Below, one piece after another: positions 32,222 through 43,671 of a stretch of DNA of 64,000 nucleotides. How positions within the stretch are numbered: the stretch's first letter is position 1; each line of letters starts with the position of its first letter. The translations under genes were made by a program, and so were the position numbers. Source of the stretch: Dastarcus helophoroides. Taxonomy: Eukaryota > Arthropoda > Insecta > Coleoptera > Bothrideridae. The notes below the pieces were generated by a model. It had not been told where the DNA came from, did no database searches, and worked only from the letters and a program-made list of their open reading frames with translations. The DNA lies in NCBI GenBank assembly GCA_028583605.1, contig CM053327.1, positions 42,236,059 through 42,300,058 on the forward strand. The letters run 5' to 3'.

Positions 32222-32340
32222 TGAGTTTCTCTCTGAAGATGACAGCTTGGCTGTCGAAACGCGTTAGAGCAACCTTTGTTGTGTTTTTTAATCTTTCTTG
32301 GTTTCAGGGGACAAGTTCTGTGTTTCAATTTTTAGATTTT
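32222..32340 (+). mobile_element. Family C right arm with intact core, lone arm
   Basis: CTCTCTGAAGATGACAGC to CAGGGGACAAGTTCTGTG. There is no left arm next to it and no CCAAGGACC end, so this is a truncated copy inside AT-rich DNA. Confidence 0.8.
32229..32269 (+). ncRNA. Hammerhead-like ribozyme, family C, intact core
   Basis: CTCT, CTGAAGA, unpaired T, stem II GACAGC/GCTGTC around TTG, GAAA, CGCGT, T at the cleavage position, AGAG. Compared with 10060-10100, stem II has changed one pair from A-T/T-A type to C-G (GATAGC/GCTATC to GACAGC/GCTGTC). That is a compensatory double change supporting the helix. Confidence 0.6.
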
Positions 32341-33560
32341 AATTTTCAATAAAGAAATTGAATGTGCAAGAAATCTTTTTCTCGAAATTACCAGAAAATA
32401 TTTATCTCAACTTTTTTAATTCTCTATAATATGCCAATCTAATTTAGAAAAATCAGACAAATTTCGAGAAAATTGAAATTTAAAGGAAAATCCAATTTCG
32501 AGGGAAAATCCAGAAAGTTTCAGAAACGAAAACATCCCATTTTGAAATAAGTAAGTCAAAATTTCGAAAATAAGGCGAAATATGAATTTAAAATTTCTGG
32601 AGTGAAATTTAAAAGTCAAAATTTTCAAAAAAGACAAATATTCAGAAAAGTGGTAGAATTTTTATAGAAAAAATGATTTTCGAAAGAAGAGACCAAAAGG
32701 CAGAATCTTGAGAGAATCTTGAGAATACAGTCGAAATTTCGAAAAAAAGACGAATTTAAACTAATAACTAATAACTAAATTTTACGAGAAAAATTCAAAG
32801 TTTTTAGCAGAGTTGAATACCGAATTTTGATATAAAAATATCGAGAAAAAGACCAATTTTAAGAAACCTGTCTGAAAAATGATATTCTAAAAGATCAAAA
32901 TCTTCAGAAAAACCTGATGTTAATAAAAATAAAGGAATTAAAAAAAACGGAATCTCTGAAAAACAGTTGACATTTCTAGAAATACTAATCAACCAAAGGA
33001 AGCATCAAGGATCGAAATTTTTCAGAAAAATTTCAAACTATAACAAAAAGTACAATTTTGAGAATAGCCGTTTATGAAAAAAAAAACGAATCTTAAAAAG
33101 TCAGAATTTTAAGAAAGATATGAATTTTCCGGAAAAATATTCAGATTTCCGGGAACATACGGGATGGGATTTTAGGATAAATTTCAAATGTGCCAAAAAA
33201 GACGGATTTTAAGAAAAATATCCAAGTTTCGCTTTTTTTAAATTCGTTTTTTCTGGAAATTTTGATTTTTTCCCCTGAAAACAAAAAAGGTTGAAATTTT
33301 GAGAAAAGAGTCGAAATTTAGTAAACACTCGAAATTTTTCAGAGAGTCGAGTTTTGTCGAAATTTTGGAAAAAGGACGAAGTCTGAAAAGAAGGTAATTT
33401 CTAGAATTTTCTCTTGACCGCTTGAATCAGAGGCAGACATGCGCCCTGATCTGCCCCACCCTAAATCGGAAAATGTCCCATATTGAGATAAACGTCGAAA
33501 TTTTGAGAAACAAGTTGTATATATATATATATATATATAGATAAACCATTCCAGGGAAAA
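32341..33560. other. A-rich low-complexity DNA
   Basis: Plus strand rich in GAAAATTTCGAG words, the opposite strand bias to 28700-30900. Bases 32570-32770 are a diverged relative of the 353-bp units that follow. A short (TA)n run lies at 33509-33539. Frames on the minus strand are Phe/Leu/Ser-rich and not genes. Confidence 0.55.
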
Positions 33561-33689
33561 TTTTCTGGAAATTTTTGTTTGTTTACAATATTTCTTAAAA
33601 CAATATAAAAATTTCCAGGTTAAAATTTTTATCAAAAAATGCATCAAATTTTGAAGAAAAAGGTAAATCTTGATAAACAAGTTAAAATT

Positions 33690-35690
33690 TTCAGAAAATC
33701 AAAATTTAAAGAAAAGCCGAAGTTTCCGAAAAAAACGAATTTTGAGAAATGGTAGAATTTCGAAAAATAAAACGTTAAAGTTTGAGGTAAAAATTCGAAA
33801 TTTTGACTTAAGTCCAATTCTGGTGAAAGAAATCGAATTGTGGGAATGTATTTGAAATTTCGAAAGAAATTTATAATAAAAGACGAATTTTGAGAAATAA
33901 GTCGAAAATAAGGCAAAATGTGAAGTTGAAATTTCTGGAGTGAAATTTATAAGTCAAAATTTGCAAAAAAGACAAATTTTCAGAAAAGTGGTAGAATTTT
34001 TATAGAAAAAATGATTTTCGAACAAAGAGGCCAAAAGGTAGAATTTTGAGAATACAGACGAAATTTCGAAAAAAGACGAATTTAAACTAATTTTAAGAGA
34101 AATGGTAGAATTTCGAAAAATAAAACGTTAAAGTTTGAGATAAAAATTCGAAATTTTGACCTAAGTCCAATTCTGGTGAAAGAAATCGAATTGTGGGAAT
34201 ATATTTGAAATTTCGAAAGAAATTTATGATAAAAGACGAATTTTGAGAAATAAGTCGAAAATGAGGCGAAATGTGAAGTTGAAATTTCTGGAGTGAAATT
34301 TATAAGTCAAAATTTGCAAAAAAGACAAATTTTCAGAAAAGTGATAGAATATTAATAGAAAAAATGATTTTCGAACAAAGAGGCCAAAAGGTAGAATTTT
34401 GAGAATACAGACGAAATTTCGAAAAAAGACGAATTTAAACTAATTTTAAGAGAAATGGTAGAATTTCGAAAAATAAAACGTTAAAGTTTGAGATAAAAAT
34501 TCGAAATTTTGACCTAAGTCCAATTCTGGTGAAAGAAATCGAATTGTGGGAATATATTTGAAATTTCGAAAGAAATTTATGATAAAAGACGAATTTTGAG
34601 AAATAAGTCGAAAATTAGGCGAAGTATGAAGATGAAATTTGTGGAGTGAAATTTAAAACCCAAAATTTTCAAAAAAGACAAATTTTCAGAAAAAAGTGGT
34701 AGAATTTTGATAGAAAAAATGATTTTCGAAAGAAGAGGCCAAAAGGTAGAATTTTGAGAATAGAGGCGAAATTTCGAAAAAAGACCAATTTAAACCAATT
34801 TTAAGAGAAATGGTAGAATTTCGAAAAATAAAACGTTAAAGTTTGAGATAAAATTTCGAAATTTTGACCTAAGTCCAATTCTGGTGAAAGAAATCGAATT
34901 GTGGGAATATATTTAAAATTTCGAAAGAAATTTATGATAAAAGACGAATTTTGAGAAATAAGTCGAAAATGAGGCGAAATGTGAAGTTGAAATTTCTGAA
35001 GTGAAATTTATAAGTCAAAATTTGCAAAAAAGACAAATTTTCAGAAAAGTGGTAGAATTTTGATAGAAAAAATGATTTTCGAAAGAAGAGGCCAAAAGGT
35101 AGAATTTTGATAATACAGACGAAATTTTCAAAAAAGACCAATTTAAACTAATTTTAAGAGAAATGGTAGAATTTCGAAAAATAAAACATTGAAGTTTAAG
35201 ATAAAAATTCGAAATTTTGACCTAAGTCCAATTCTGGTGAAAGAAATCGAATTGTGGGAATATATTTGAAATTTCGAAAGAAATTTATGATAAAAGACGA
35301 ATTTTGAGAAATAAGTCGAAAATGAGGCGAAATGTGAAGTTGAAATTTCTGGAGTGAAATTTATAAGTCAAAATTTGCAAAAAAGACAAATTTTTAGAAA
35401 AGTGGTAGAATTTTTATAGAAAAAATGATTTTCGAAAGAAGAGGCCAAATGGTAGAATTTTAAGAATACAGTCGAAATTTCGAAAAAAGACCAATTTAAA
35501 CTAATTTTAAGAGAAATGGTAGAATTTCGAAAAATAAAACGTTAAAGTTTGAGATAAAAATTCGAAATTTTGACCTAAGTTCAATTCTGGTGAAAGAAAT
35601 CGAATTGTGGGAATATATTTGAAATTTCGAAAGAAATTCATGATAAAAGACGAATTTTGAGAAATAAGTCGAAATTTCGAGAAAATGTCA
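33690..35690. repeat. 353-bp tandem array, about six copies
   Basis: GGTAGAATTTCGAAAAATAA occurs at 33751, 34104, 34457, 34812, 35165 and 35518, a spacing of 353-355 bp. Units are highly similar, sharing CCAATTCTGGTGAAAGAAAT and GAGGCCAAAAGGTAGAAT, which indicates recent amplification. No coding capacity. Confidence 0.92.
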
Positions 35691-35749
35691 ATAGTTTAAA
35701 GAAAGACAAATTTTGTGGAATGTAAAATTTTTAAAGAAAGTGTTCTCAG

Positions 35750-36440
35750 TTGAATATAAATTTTCGTTTAACTGGATGAGCCAGGGGGCAAGCGCCCTAC
35801 TAGTCTAGCTACGTCTATGTTAAAACTAACCCCACAAAAACAAGGGCCCCCAAAGATCTACCCGCCTGGAGCCTCGCAATGGCTAAGGGTGTCCCTGATT
35901 TTACCTATTGGTAAAGAACGATCCTTGATCATTCGTAAATACCCGCTCAGCAATAAATCCTCTTAAAGAGTTCTTAGAGTCACTTTTAGAAGTTGGACAT
36001 TTCGAATTCTACTTAATAACTCTCAAACAACGTACAGTTTAAATTGGTAGGTTTAGAGTGCCTACAAGCATAAAATTGCGCACATATTTTCCCCAGATGA
36101 CGTAGGCGAGGCTAGGATCAGATTTCTCGAAATTTCAGAGGGAGTTAAAATGGGCATCAAACTTTATCTAGGTTACATCATGCTCAGCAATAAACTCTCT
36201 TAAAGAGCTCTTAGAGTCATCATTTTTTAGAGTCTGACATCGGGAAATATCTTCGCATTTTAAAATTAAGCCATTATTTTACCCGTTGGTAAAGAACGAT
36301 CCTTGATCATTCATAAATACCAGCTCAGAAATAAATTCTCTTAAAAAGCTCTTACAGTCAACATTTTTTAGAGTCTGACAGAGGAAATATTGTCAGAAAG
36401 TTAACATTATGTTAACATAAAGATTTCTCATCCTAGCATC
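35750..36440. repeat. Mixed dispersed repeats, including an inverted piece of the 762-bp unit
   Basis: CTCTTAAAGAGCTCTTAGAG with TTTTTTAGAGTCTGACA (36193-36245 and again near 36330-36380) and GTTAACATTATGTTAACAT (36401 onward) are reverse complements of 28020-28110 in the 762-bp array. Bases 35989-36180 are one of a pair of ~190-bp direct repeats (partner 36780-36970). Confidence 0.7.
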
Positions 36441-36551
36441 GAATGCCACTACTATACGGAGTGTTACAATCTGTCATTACCTTGAACAGAAGAGAAAAAA
36501 TTATAAAAATCCAAGATTAAAATTGTCTGCTGCTTGTTAAATATTTTTAAT

Positions 36552-36609
36552 AGTTGTCAAGGTACCCTTGATGCCTTGGCAGTAAGATACCAAGGCTACC
36601 TTGATAACT
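36552..36609 (+). other. 58-nt hairpin
   Basis: AGTTGTCAAGGTA pairs with TACCTTGATAACT (one mismatch). Inside, after a 7-base bulge CCCTTGA, TGCCTTGG pairs with CCAAGGC around the loop CAGTAAGATA. It resembles a small-RNA precursor or the core of a foldback element. No other copy was seen. Confidence 0.5.
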
Positions 36610-36779
36610 ACTACTAATTATTGATAAGTGTATGAAATTTCATTCTCCTAGACTCACCCGTTTAGGTTGTGTGCTGTTTGTCAGTCAGTGCTTAGAAATT
36701 TATTAAATAGACTGTTGGAAAATGTTGCAAACTTTGAATACTCTAAAATTGTAAAACAAGTCAAGTTTTAACCATAGAC

Positions 36780-36970
36780 CTTTAGAAGTTGGACATTTCG
36801 AAGTCTACTTAGTAACTCTCAAACAACGTACAGCCTAAACTGGTGGGTTTATAGTGTCTAGAAGCACAAAATTGCGCACATATTTTCCCCATATGACATA
36901 GGCGAGTCTAAAAGATTTCTCGAAATTTCAGAGGGAGTGAAACTGGGCATTAAACTTTATCCATGTTACA
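36780..36970 (+). repeat. ~190-bp dispersed repeat, second copy
   Basis: Shares AGAAGTTGGACATTTCGAA, AACTCTCAAACAACGTACAG and AAAATTGCGCACATATTTTC with 35989-36180. Bases 36655-36720 just upstream also match 51460-51520 (TTTGTCAGTCAGTG). Confidence 0.75.
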
Positions 36971-37866
36971 TAAAATAAATAAATGTATTACAAATTAGCT
37001 ATATAAGTAAACGTGAACTTATTAAGCACGTATTTATCATTTTTTGTGCTTAAAAGTCTTCAGCAAATTACAGAGAAATTTCACTTGAACCAAATATAAA
37101 ATTGAAGAAAGCAACACATAAATATTTGATACGCCACAATAATCGTCATTTCCTATTTACCTGAATTGTGCACATCAATTGATGACAAAAAAATGTAAGA
37201 AAAAATTCTGTTTTATTGCTACATAAAAGGGAAATTGCATTTTGCAAAAATATAGCCGCATTGTGCTTGAAATATGAAAATATAATTATTTACCATCCAA
37301 GCCTACTTTTGTTCGTTAACCAACAATGATTACAATGCAGCTGGGTAAGCCAAGTTTAGTCAAGGAGCATCCAATATGGTGAAGGACCACTGCAGCTGCT
37401 TCAAATTTTATAGGAAATTAGAACTAATATTTTTGCACTTAATATGGGTCGAAATAAACGTGGCGTTTCCTAAGTACATCTGGAAAATAAATGTGGCAAA
37501 AGGGGAAGAGTTATGACAAATCGGTTGGGTTAAGGATTGGGGTTTTGGCACAATCAGCGCGTTGGCGAGAGACTCAGTCTGGTAATATTACAATGCGGAA
37601 AGACAAATGAGCAGCAATATCCAGCCAAGGCGGTAGAGAAATGAAGCCCATAACTTGCAACACCTTCATTTCTCATGAAACCTTCCTGGTTATCACTCAC
37701 CTCAAACCATTGTCCTGAAATAAACGTTTTATAAGGGGATTATTTCCAGCAGCCGACAAAGTTGTATTTCTATACGACTAACTGTTAATTGTTTGAAAGC
37801 GTATTTGTTACTTGTGAAGGATCATACCAAAAAGTATAAAAACCCTGCTACGTTTACTATAGATAT
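36971..37866. other. Non-repetitive DNA
   Basis: No repeats shared with the rest of the window and no open frame above 60 codons. Moderately higher complexity around 37480-37760. Nothing recognisable. Confidence 0.45.
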
Positions 37867-38334
37867 TGTAACGCAATGTAAATAGATGGAATAGAATTTA
37901 GAATAGAATTGTAGAATTTAGTAAATAAAAAAAGGTTCTAGACGGATCTGATAAGGGAAAAGCGGCCGCAATAACGAAACAAACGACAGATAAGCGTTCC
38001 AGAAATTTCGGCAAACGATAAGCCTTCTCTGCCGAAAAGTTCTAGAAGCCGGGAGCCAAAACTGTATAAGGCGGTCAGCTTTCTTTCGAACAAGTCAGTT
38101 AGAATCAGTATAGTTAGTCTTATCTGCCGAAAAGTTCTAGAAGCCGGGAGCCAAAACTATAAAAGGCGGTCAGCTTTCCCTCAAGTCGTCAGTAAGAGTC
38201 AGTGTAATTAGTGAGTTAGTAGAAGTTAATAATAACTGAGTTAATTGTTCAATTGTGGTGATTCAAGTTAAGTCTGGTAATAAAGTGGTGTAATTCACAC
38301 GTGGTAATCAATTCGAACCGATAAGCCCGTAACA
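37867..38334 (+). mobile_element. Solo LTR, 468 bp, with an internal promoter duplication
   Basis: Same family as 24669-25144: starts TGTAACGCAATG, ends CCCGTAACA. Flanks are ATAT and ATAC, a 4-bp duplication with one change. The segment CTGCCGAAAAGTTCTAGAAG with GGGAGCCAAAACT and its TATA box is tandemly duplicated. The first copy reads CTGTATAAGGCGG and the second CTATAAAAGGCGG, so this LTR carries two TATA-like promoters about 95 bp apart. Confidence 0.85.
38030..38190 (+). promoter_or_regulatory. Duplicated TATA promoter segment of the solo LTR
   Basis: Two tandem copies of the core promoter region, each with a TATA-like box followed about 25-30 bp later by CAGTTAGA/CAGTAAGA initiator-like sequence. 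Inference from position in the LTR; no transcription evidence. Confidence 0.45.
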
Positions 38335-40300
38335 ATACCTAGATTAATAAAATTGAATGAAGCATCTAACTGTCTGTCTCTCTCTTGATCTTTGGCCGGG
38401 TTAATCTCAAAATCTGCCAGGTCGATTTTATTAAAACTTCTACTAATATGTAGGGTGCTGTTAGGGGTACCGTTTAGGCTATATTTTGTTCAATTAAATT
38501 CAAACCTTCATAGCTAAAAAGTGCCAACTAGTAGTCCCCTGATCCTGTCCAATCCTGCAAGAATATTTCTCTTGAAACTGGATATTTTAAAATGCAAAAT
38601 TGAGTTTGAATTTAGACTTGGATTTTGTCCAAGCCTAATTTTAAATTCGCGACAGATTTTGCAACATTTTCTGTGAAAAATCTAGATTTGGAAATTTTCT
38701 CGAAAGCGATATCGAAATCGAGATTTATAGAAACTTCAAAATTTAACTTAAACTTTCATTTAAAAACTGAAAACTTATTAATTTATAAAACAATTTTGTG
38801 TGACGAATATCTAAAGATGATAATTTTAAGATGAACTAAAATAAAGGTCTAAAATTTCAGCCTCCAACAACTGACTTTAATCGAAAATGAAATATTTAAT
38901 TTTTCAAGAGAATGAATGAAGTCTGTATAAATTAATGTAAATTTTAATTCGTGTAGCATTTCACAAGTTAATAAAATTTGTCTCTCCCAGTGAAGAAGAG
39001 ATAAAAAGGGACTTAATTTTTGCGACCATACTTTAAATAGGAAACTGTTGGCTGAAATAAAACTTGATATATTTAAATTACGGTGTCACCATCAAGAAAT
39101 TTTAATCCCACTTCCGCGAATATAAAAATGGATATAAAATTCCATAACACGTAACTTCATTGCGGCACTTGTCACCTTCAGTATATTTTCAGTAATGCAA
39201 TAAAAAGAAAACGACGTTTTTACCCTCTTCGAAGTGTATTTTTACATCACTCTGGGGTCTCCAAAATTTCAAATTCCATTTCACGGCAACCATTCCCCCG
39301 ATATGGCACTTTGGCCGGGCCTCTATCAATAGTCGCATTGTAAACTGAGCTCTTTAAGATGTCGAATGGATATGGCTTCACATTCGCGCCACTAGAACCT
39401 GAATTATTTTATATATCTACCTAAATTGAACGTGCCTAAAAATCTTAAAGGATCTAATACATCCTCCTTACTAAAAGCCCCCAATTCGCATCAGCTTTCC
39501 TGTTTGATTTTATAGCTTCATTTCCAAATAAATGCCTTGTAAACTTTCATCCTTGCGGTCCAATATGATCCTTGAACGAAAAATTGAAGCATCTCTTATT
39601 TTATGATAAGACCTCAAAAGCAAAAGTCTTATGTATGCTCATGGTTACAGTATCAGCGGAAATTAAACGTATGATTATCATTACTTTGCATTAAGAAATG
39701 TGAAAAAATGCTATGAAATGATAAAAATTATATTTTAAATAAAAAAAGTAATAGTCAGTCAAGTCAACTGCCAACTGGAGCGAAAACTTAAAATTAGTAT
39801 ATAACAGTGATACATTTTTTCCTGATGTTAATGACTATGAATTTAATTGTTTTGGAACTAACCTAAAATGTTTATATATTTTTATGTTTATATAACATTT
39901 TAAATCACTTACTAGGTGAGAGGCGACTACTAGCTAGCCTTCCCGTTGGTGTCATCCGAATCTTTCTATTTATTCATCATATTATCCAATGCAGGCCCGT
40001 CACCAGAATTTTTTTTCGGAGGGGGTCTGCGATCTTTTTGCTAAAACTACCTTGTCTTTGCTTGCGTTTAGGTTAGAGTTAAAAAGCCACTGTCCAATAC
40101 CTACTACTTTACTATTAATATTATTATTGTATACCAGTATACTAAAATATAAAAAAATACACTAAAACTATTTCTAGAAAAATATTCCTTTTCTAAAATT
40201 TATCTTTGAACTGTCTTCCATAAATTGCAGTTGTGTATAAAAAATGCCTGTAGAAAGTGCTCTTTTTAAAGACATAGTTTGAAGTCAGCTGGAGAAAAAT
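38335..40300. other. Non-repetitive DNA
   Basis: The longest run of DNA with no internal or dispersed repeats in the window. The frame at 38625-38834 (69 codons) shows no motif. GC-richer patches occur near 39240-39320. Nothing identified. Confidence 0.45.
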
Positions 40301-42495
40301 CTTTTTTTTTAAATTTTTTTCAAATTTCGATTAAATTCATAATTTTAACTTTTATATCGAATTTAAAGTTTGCACCCGAACATTTAGAATTTTGATATTT
40401 TTTCTAAATTCTGGAAGATTAGATATTTTTTTTAAGTTCAAGTTCCCTCTTAATGTCCAACTCTTTTTCTAACTGGCAACAACTCCAATTCCTACTTTTT
40501 TTTTAATTTTGGGCAATTTTGGGAATTATTGTTGCTAAATTTGCAATGTCGAAATGCATTTGATTCTTCCGAATTTCGAAAAAAAGTTTTTCAATTTAAA
40601 TTAGATTTTTTGCTAAATGCGAAGTAGGTTAATACTTTTACTTTTTTTTTCAAACGTCAAAGTTTGAAATCTTGGTGTTTACTTCAAACCCACAAATACT
40701 TTTTTAAACATCAATTCTTTCTAGAAACCTGAGAATTTCGCCAAAAGTTTTGTGAAAAATGTCTGATATCGAAATTCTGAACTTAATCTTGAGTTTTTTG
40801 AATTTTGAATTTTAATTCGAAAGATCCAGAAAAGTCTACATTTAGAGTGGACAAACTTGTTCTAGAAAAAGTTTAATTACGACCGTGGTTATACTTAAAA
40901 ATAACCAGAATTCATTATTAAACAGTTCCGAAAATATTAACATTTTTGAAAATTTTGAATTTCCGAACAAAATTACGATATGTTAATTCTTAATGTGATC
41001 TGTTCGAACTCGAAATTTTTAGTTTTTTAAATTCGAAATTTTAGAAATAAGTTGACATTTAGAATTATTCTCTAAATGCGAAAAAAAGAAACGATAATTT
41101 TTGAAAAAAAAAGGTTTGAAGTCAAAATTTTCTAAAAAAAAATCTCTCATTTCCAAAAGATAAAATCTATTAACAAAAAGTAATAACACTCACATTTTGT
41201 CCTGAAACAAAATTTAAAAAATAAACTTTAATATTTCCTGAAACTTTTAGTGTCTTCTCAAAATGGCCAGGAGATTTTCTATAAATTCAATGTCTAGAAA
41301 GAAAGTCAAAATATTTTAAAGAAGTCTGAATTTTAAATTAGTGCTAATGTAAAAATTTTGAAAAATAAACTAAAGTCATTAAGCTCATTTTTTTTTAAAT
41401 TTCGACAATTATTTGGTATCATTTTATGATAGCAAAAATGTTCTCTGCTATTTCATATTTTATAAAAATAACTAGGTCATAAAAGCACAAAAGCTAAAAC
41501 ATTGGTGAATATTAAAATATTACTCACATCAAATTTAATAAAGATTTAAGAAATGTCATTAAAAATATAACAGCCTCGCCACACGCTCTACTAATTCTTG
41601 TCACCCTGTCCATTTTTAAACTCGTGGTAAAAAGTTGTAACAATTTTATAAATCAAGTTTTTCTAAAAATATGAATTTAAAAGTAATTAAAAGTACAATA
41701 AATTCTTAATCAAAGTTGAAATTTGATAACTAAGATCGAAATGTGATTAAAAGTACAATAAATTCTTAATTAAAGTTGAAATTTGATAATTAAGATAGAA
41801 ATTTCAATATTTTTTTGGAGGTTTTCATTTGGAATTGGAATTTTGGAGAAAAAAGTCGAATTTTCGAAATCGTAGTCGAAATATAAACAAATCAACTTCA
41901 TAACAAAAAATTTCGAATGAAGTTATTATGAAGTTAAAACTTTAAAAAAAAATTAAATATTTCGAATTAAGTTGATGGATTAAAGTTACTAAAAAATTCC
42001 TAAATATTTCAACTCAAAAATGCTCAAGTTTTCTGTAAAACTCGAAATTTATTTTATTCAAAAACCGAATTTAAAATTAAAATTTTTAAATTCCAAAACT
42101 GTAAAACTATTATTACAAAATCCAAGTTTTTCTCAAATTTTGGTGATAAATCTCGAAAAATCGCTTCTTCTCAAAATTTGTTTTTTATTTAAATAGGGAG
42201 TTTAAGCTTGAAAAACTTGCAAATTCTACATTATTTTAATAAAATTCAAAACGTAATTTTTTAAATTCTAAAACTGTAAAATTATTATTACAAAATCCAA
42301 GTTTTTCTCAAAATTTAGTGTTAAATCTTGAAAAATCGTTTTTATAAATTTCTAGTTCTTCCCAAGATTTGAATTTTTTTTTAAAATAGGGAGTTTAAGC
42401 ATGAAAAACTTGCAAATTCAACATTATTTTAATAAAATTCAAAACGTAAGACTGAAATTTCAAATAAAAAAAGAAATGTCAAGAAAAGTTTAAAA
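40301..42495. repeat. AT-rich low-complexity block with local duplications
   Basis: TTTCGAAA-type low-complexity DNA. Local direct repeats include AAGTACAATAAATTCTTAAT at about 41691 and 41750, and a ~188-bp duplication (AAACTGTAAAACTATTATTAC near 42097 and its partner near 42285). Bases 41440-41595 are the first part of a dispersed repeat shared with 53130-53290. Confidence 0.6.
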
Positions 42496-42535
42496 CCAAA
42501 CTGACGAGATCTAACAAGATCGAAACCGGTCTTTG
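42496..42535 (+). ncRNA. Hammerhead ribozyme, family A, intact minimal core
   Basis: CCAAA, CTGACGA, GATCT/AGATC, GAAA, CCGGT, C, TTTGG. The cleavage position is C rather than A, giving the canonical GTC triplet. The inner stem I is complete, but the outer stem I and its tertiary loop are truncated, which would lower activity. Confidence 0.75.
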
Positions 42536-42600
42536 GTTTCCAAAATTTGAATCTAATAAATATTCAACCCTATTGGTCTGTCCATTAGAATCCTTAAGAT
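42496..42600 (+). mobile_element. Family A fragment with hammerhead
   Basis: Carries the family A hammerhead and the adjacent AATCTAATAAATATTCAACC and CTATTGGTCTGTCCATTAG, then ends at AGAATCC. The other 270 bp of the unit are absent and the outer stem I is lost on the 5' side. Confidence 0.8.
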
Positions 42601-42830
42601 TGCGGTTTTTTCAAAATTTTGACTCTAATTTGAAAATGCGATGTCCCCAATCGTGTAATTTTCAAGTAAAAATACACATTACTAAACCAGAAGGTTTTCT
42701 TTTTTACCTACGAGTTTTTTAGAATGATTGTTGTTGCCCTTCCCCCTTAAAGAAAATCTTGCCTACGCTCATATCCAAGATATTTCATGAATCGTGGAAA
42801 TTTATGTTCTTTTTTTTCATCAAATTGGGC

Positions 42831-42864
42831 ATGTGGCTCGCGGGCCACGTTTTGCTCATCCCTG
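42831..42864 (+). mobile_element. hAT-type terminal inverted repeat, one end only
   Basis: Ends in GCTCATCCCTG, preceded by GTGGCTCGCGGGCCACG. The inverse, CAGGGATGAGCAAAACG followed by GGCCCGCG, matches the well-known hAT end type (CAGGGGTGGGCAAAC with a GGCCCGCGGGCC cluster). The opposite end was not found upstream, so this is a truncated element. Confidence 0.65.
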
Positions 42865-42889
42865 ATTTAAACAATTATAGTAAACACAT

Positions 42890-43190
42890 TTGTAAGTAAG
42901 TAAGTAAATATTTTATTTAGTAAATAATCTAATACATTACCCATGATTGAATTATATCAAACAATAATTTTACATGTTCATTGTCTACAAATTTATAATT
43001 AAATAATTACTCTAAAAAAACATTGTACATAACAATAAAATTTAAAAGACACATTAAACATTTGTTTGATGTTAGGAATATTTTTAAGAGTAAAATAGCT
43101 GAGAATTGAGCTTGAAGAAGAACATTTATCTTTTTTTGTGTAAGTTCTATAACACCAATTTCCGTGGTGTGCACTTTTGTCTGTACCAAC
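42890..43190 (-). mobile_element. Non-LTR retrotransposon 3' end with (ACTT)n tail
   Basis: On the minus strand the sequence ends ATTAGATTATTTACTAAATA, then AAATATTTACTTACTTAC, a microsatellite-type tail. The same final ~45 bp occur alone at 58835-58884. A 60-codon minus frame ends upstream of the tail but has no recognisable domain. LINE identity is inferred from the shared 3' end, the tail and the 5'-truncated second copy. Confidence 0.6.
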
Positions 43191-43329
43191 GATTTGAAAA
43201 ATTTTTTAGGTTGGATTTTTTCCTTTCTGAATCAAAAGTTGATTCAATTTTATTTTAATTTCCGAAAAAGACTATGTTGCAATTTCGTCGTTCGTCTTAA
43301 AACTTTTACTTTGATCAATAAAGTCGATA

Positions 43330-43548
43330 TCTCCCACGTCACATCCGCTTTGACGCCTGACGGTGCTTTGCCAGCATTTTTTCTTTTCTGATACAGTCAG
43401 CTTTCGTTTACGGAGAGAATAGGAATAATAATAATCAAATTAAGACACAACATAAACATTATACCATACACATTTTCGCATATTCAATTTAACTTCAAAG
43501 ATAGGGTTAGATTATCAGACGAGTTTAGCTTTCAGGTTAACAAGCGAC
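43330..43548 (+). repeat. Dispersed repeat shared with 53395-53590
   Basis: TTTTCTGATACAGTCAGC, AATAATAATCAAATTAA and GATAGGGTTAGATTATCAG match 53430-53580. With 41440-41595 it corresponds to one continuous copy at 53130-53590. The intervening 1.7 kb, with its LINE tail, hAT end and family A fragment, was inserted later. Confidence 0.7.
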
Positions 43549-43550
43549 CG

Positions 43551-43625
43551 TGGCGCAGTGATAAAGCAGTTGTTTTGAGCGTGGCGGGTCCTAGGTTCGA
43601 ACCTCGCTGCCGATCACGCGTTTTT
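43551..43625 (+). tRNA. tRNA-like SINE head
   Basis: A-box-like TGGCGCAGTGATAAAGCAG and B-box-like GGTTCGAACCTC lie about 32 bases apart in the order and spacing of an RNA polymerase III promoter. Acceptor and T-stem pairing are imperfect, so it is not a working tRNA. A T run (CGCGTTTTTTAAA) directly follows, which could end transcription. Likely a SINE 5' region; the 33-bp minisatellite begins ~50 bp later. Confidence 0.6.
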
Positions 43626-43671
43626 TAAATTCTAATGCTGGATCTATTCATAGATACGTTTACCTACTAGA

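Noticed and set aside
43007..43391. Possible LINE ORF on either strand
   Set aside because: The frames are short and show no reverse transcriptase or nuclease motif; only the 3' tail similarity is supported.
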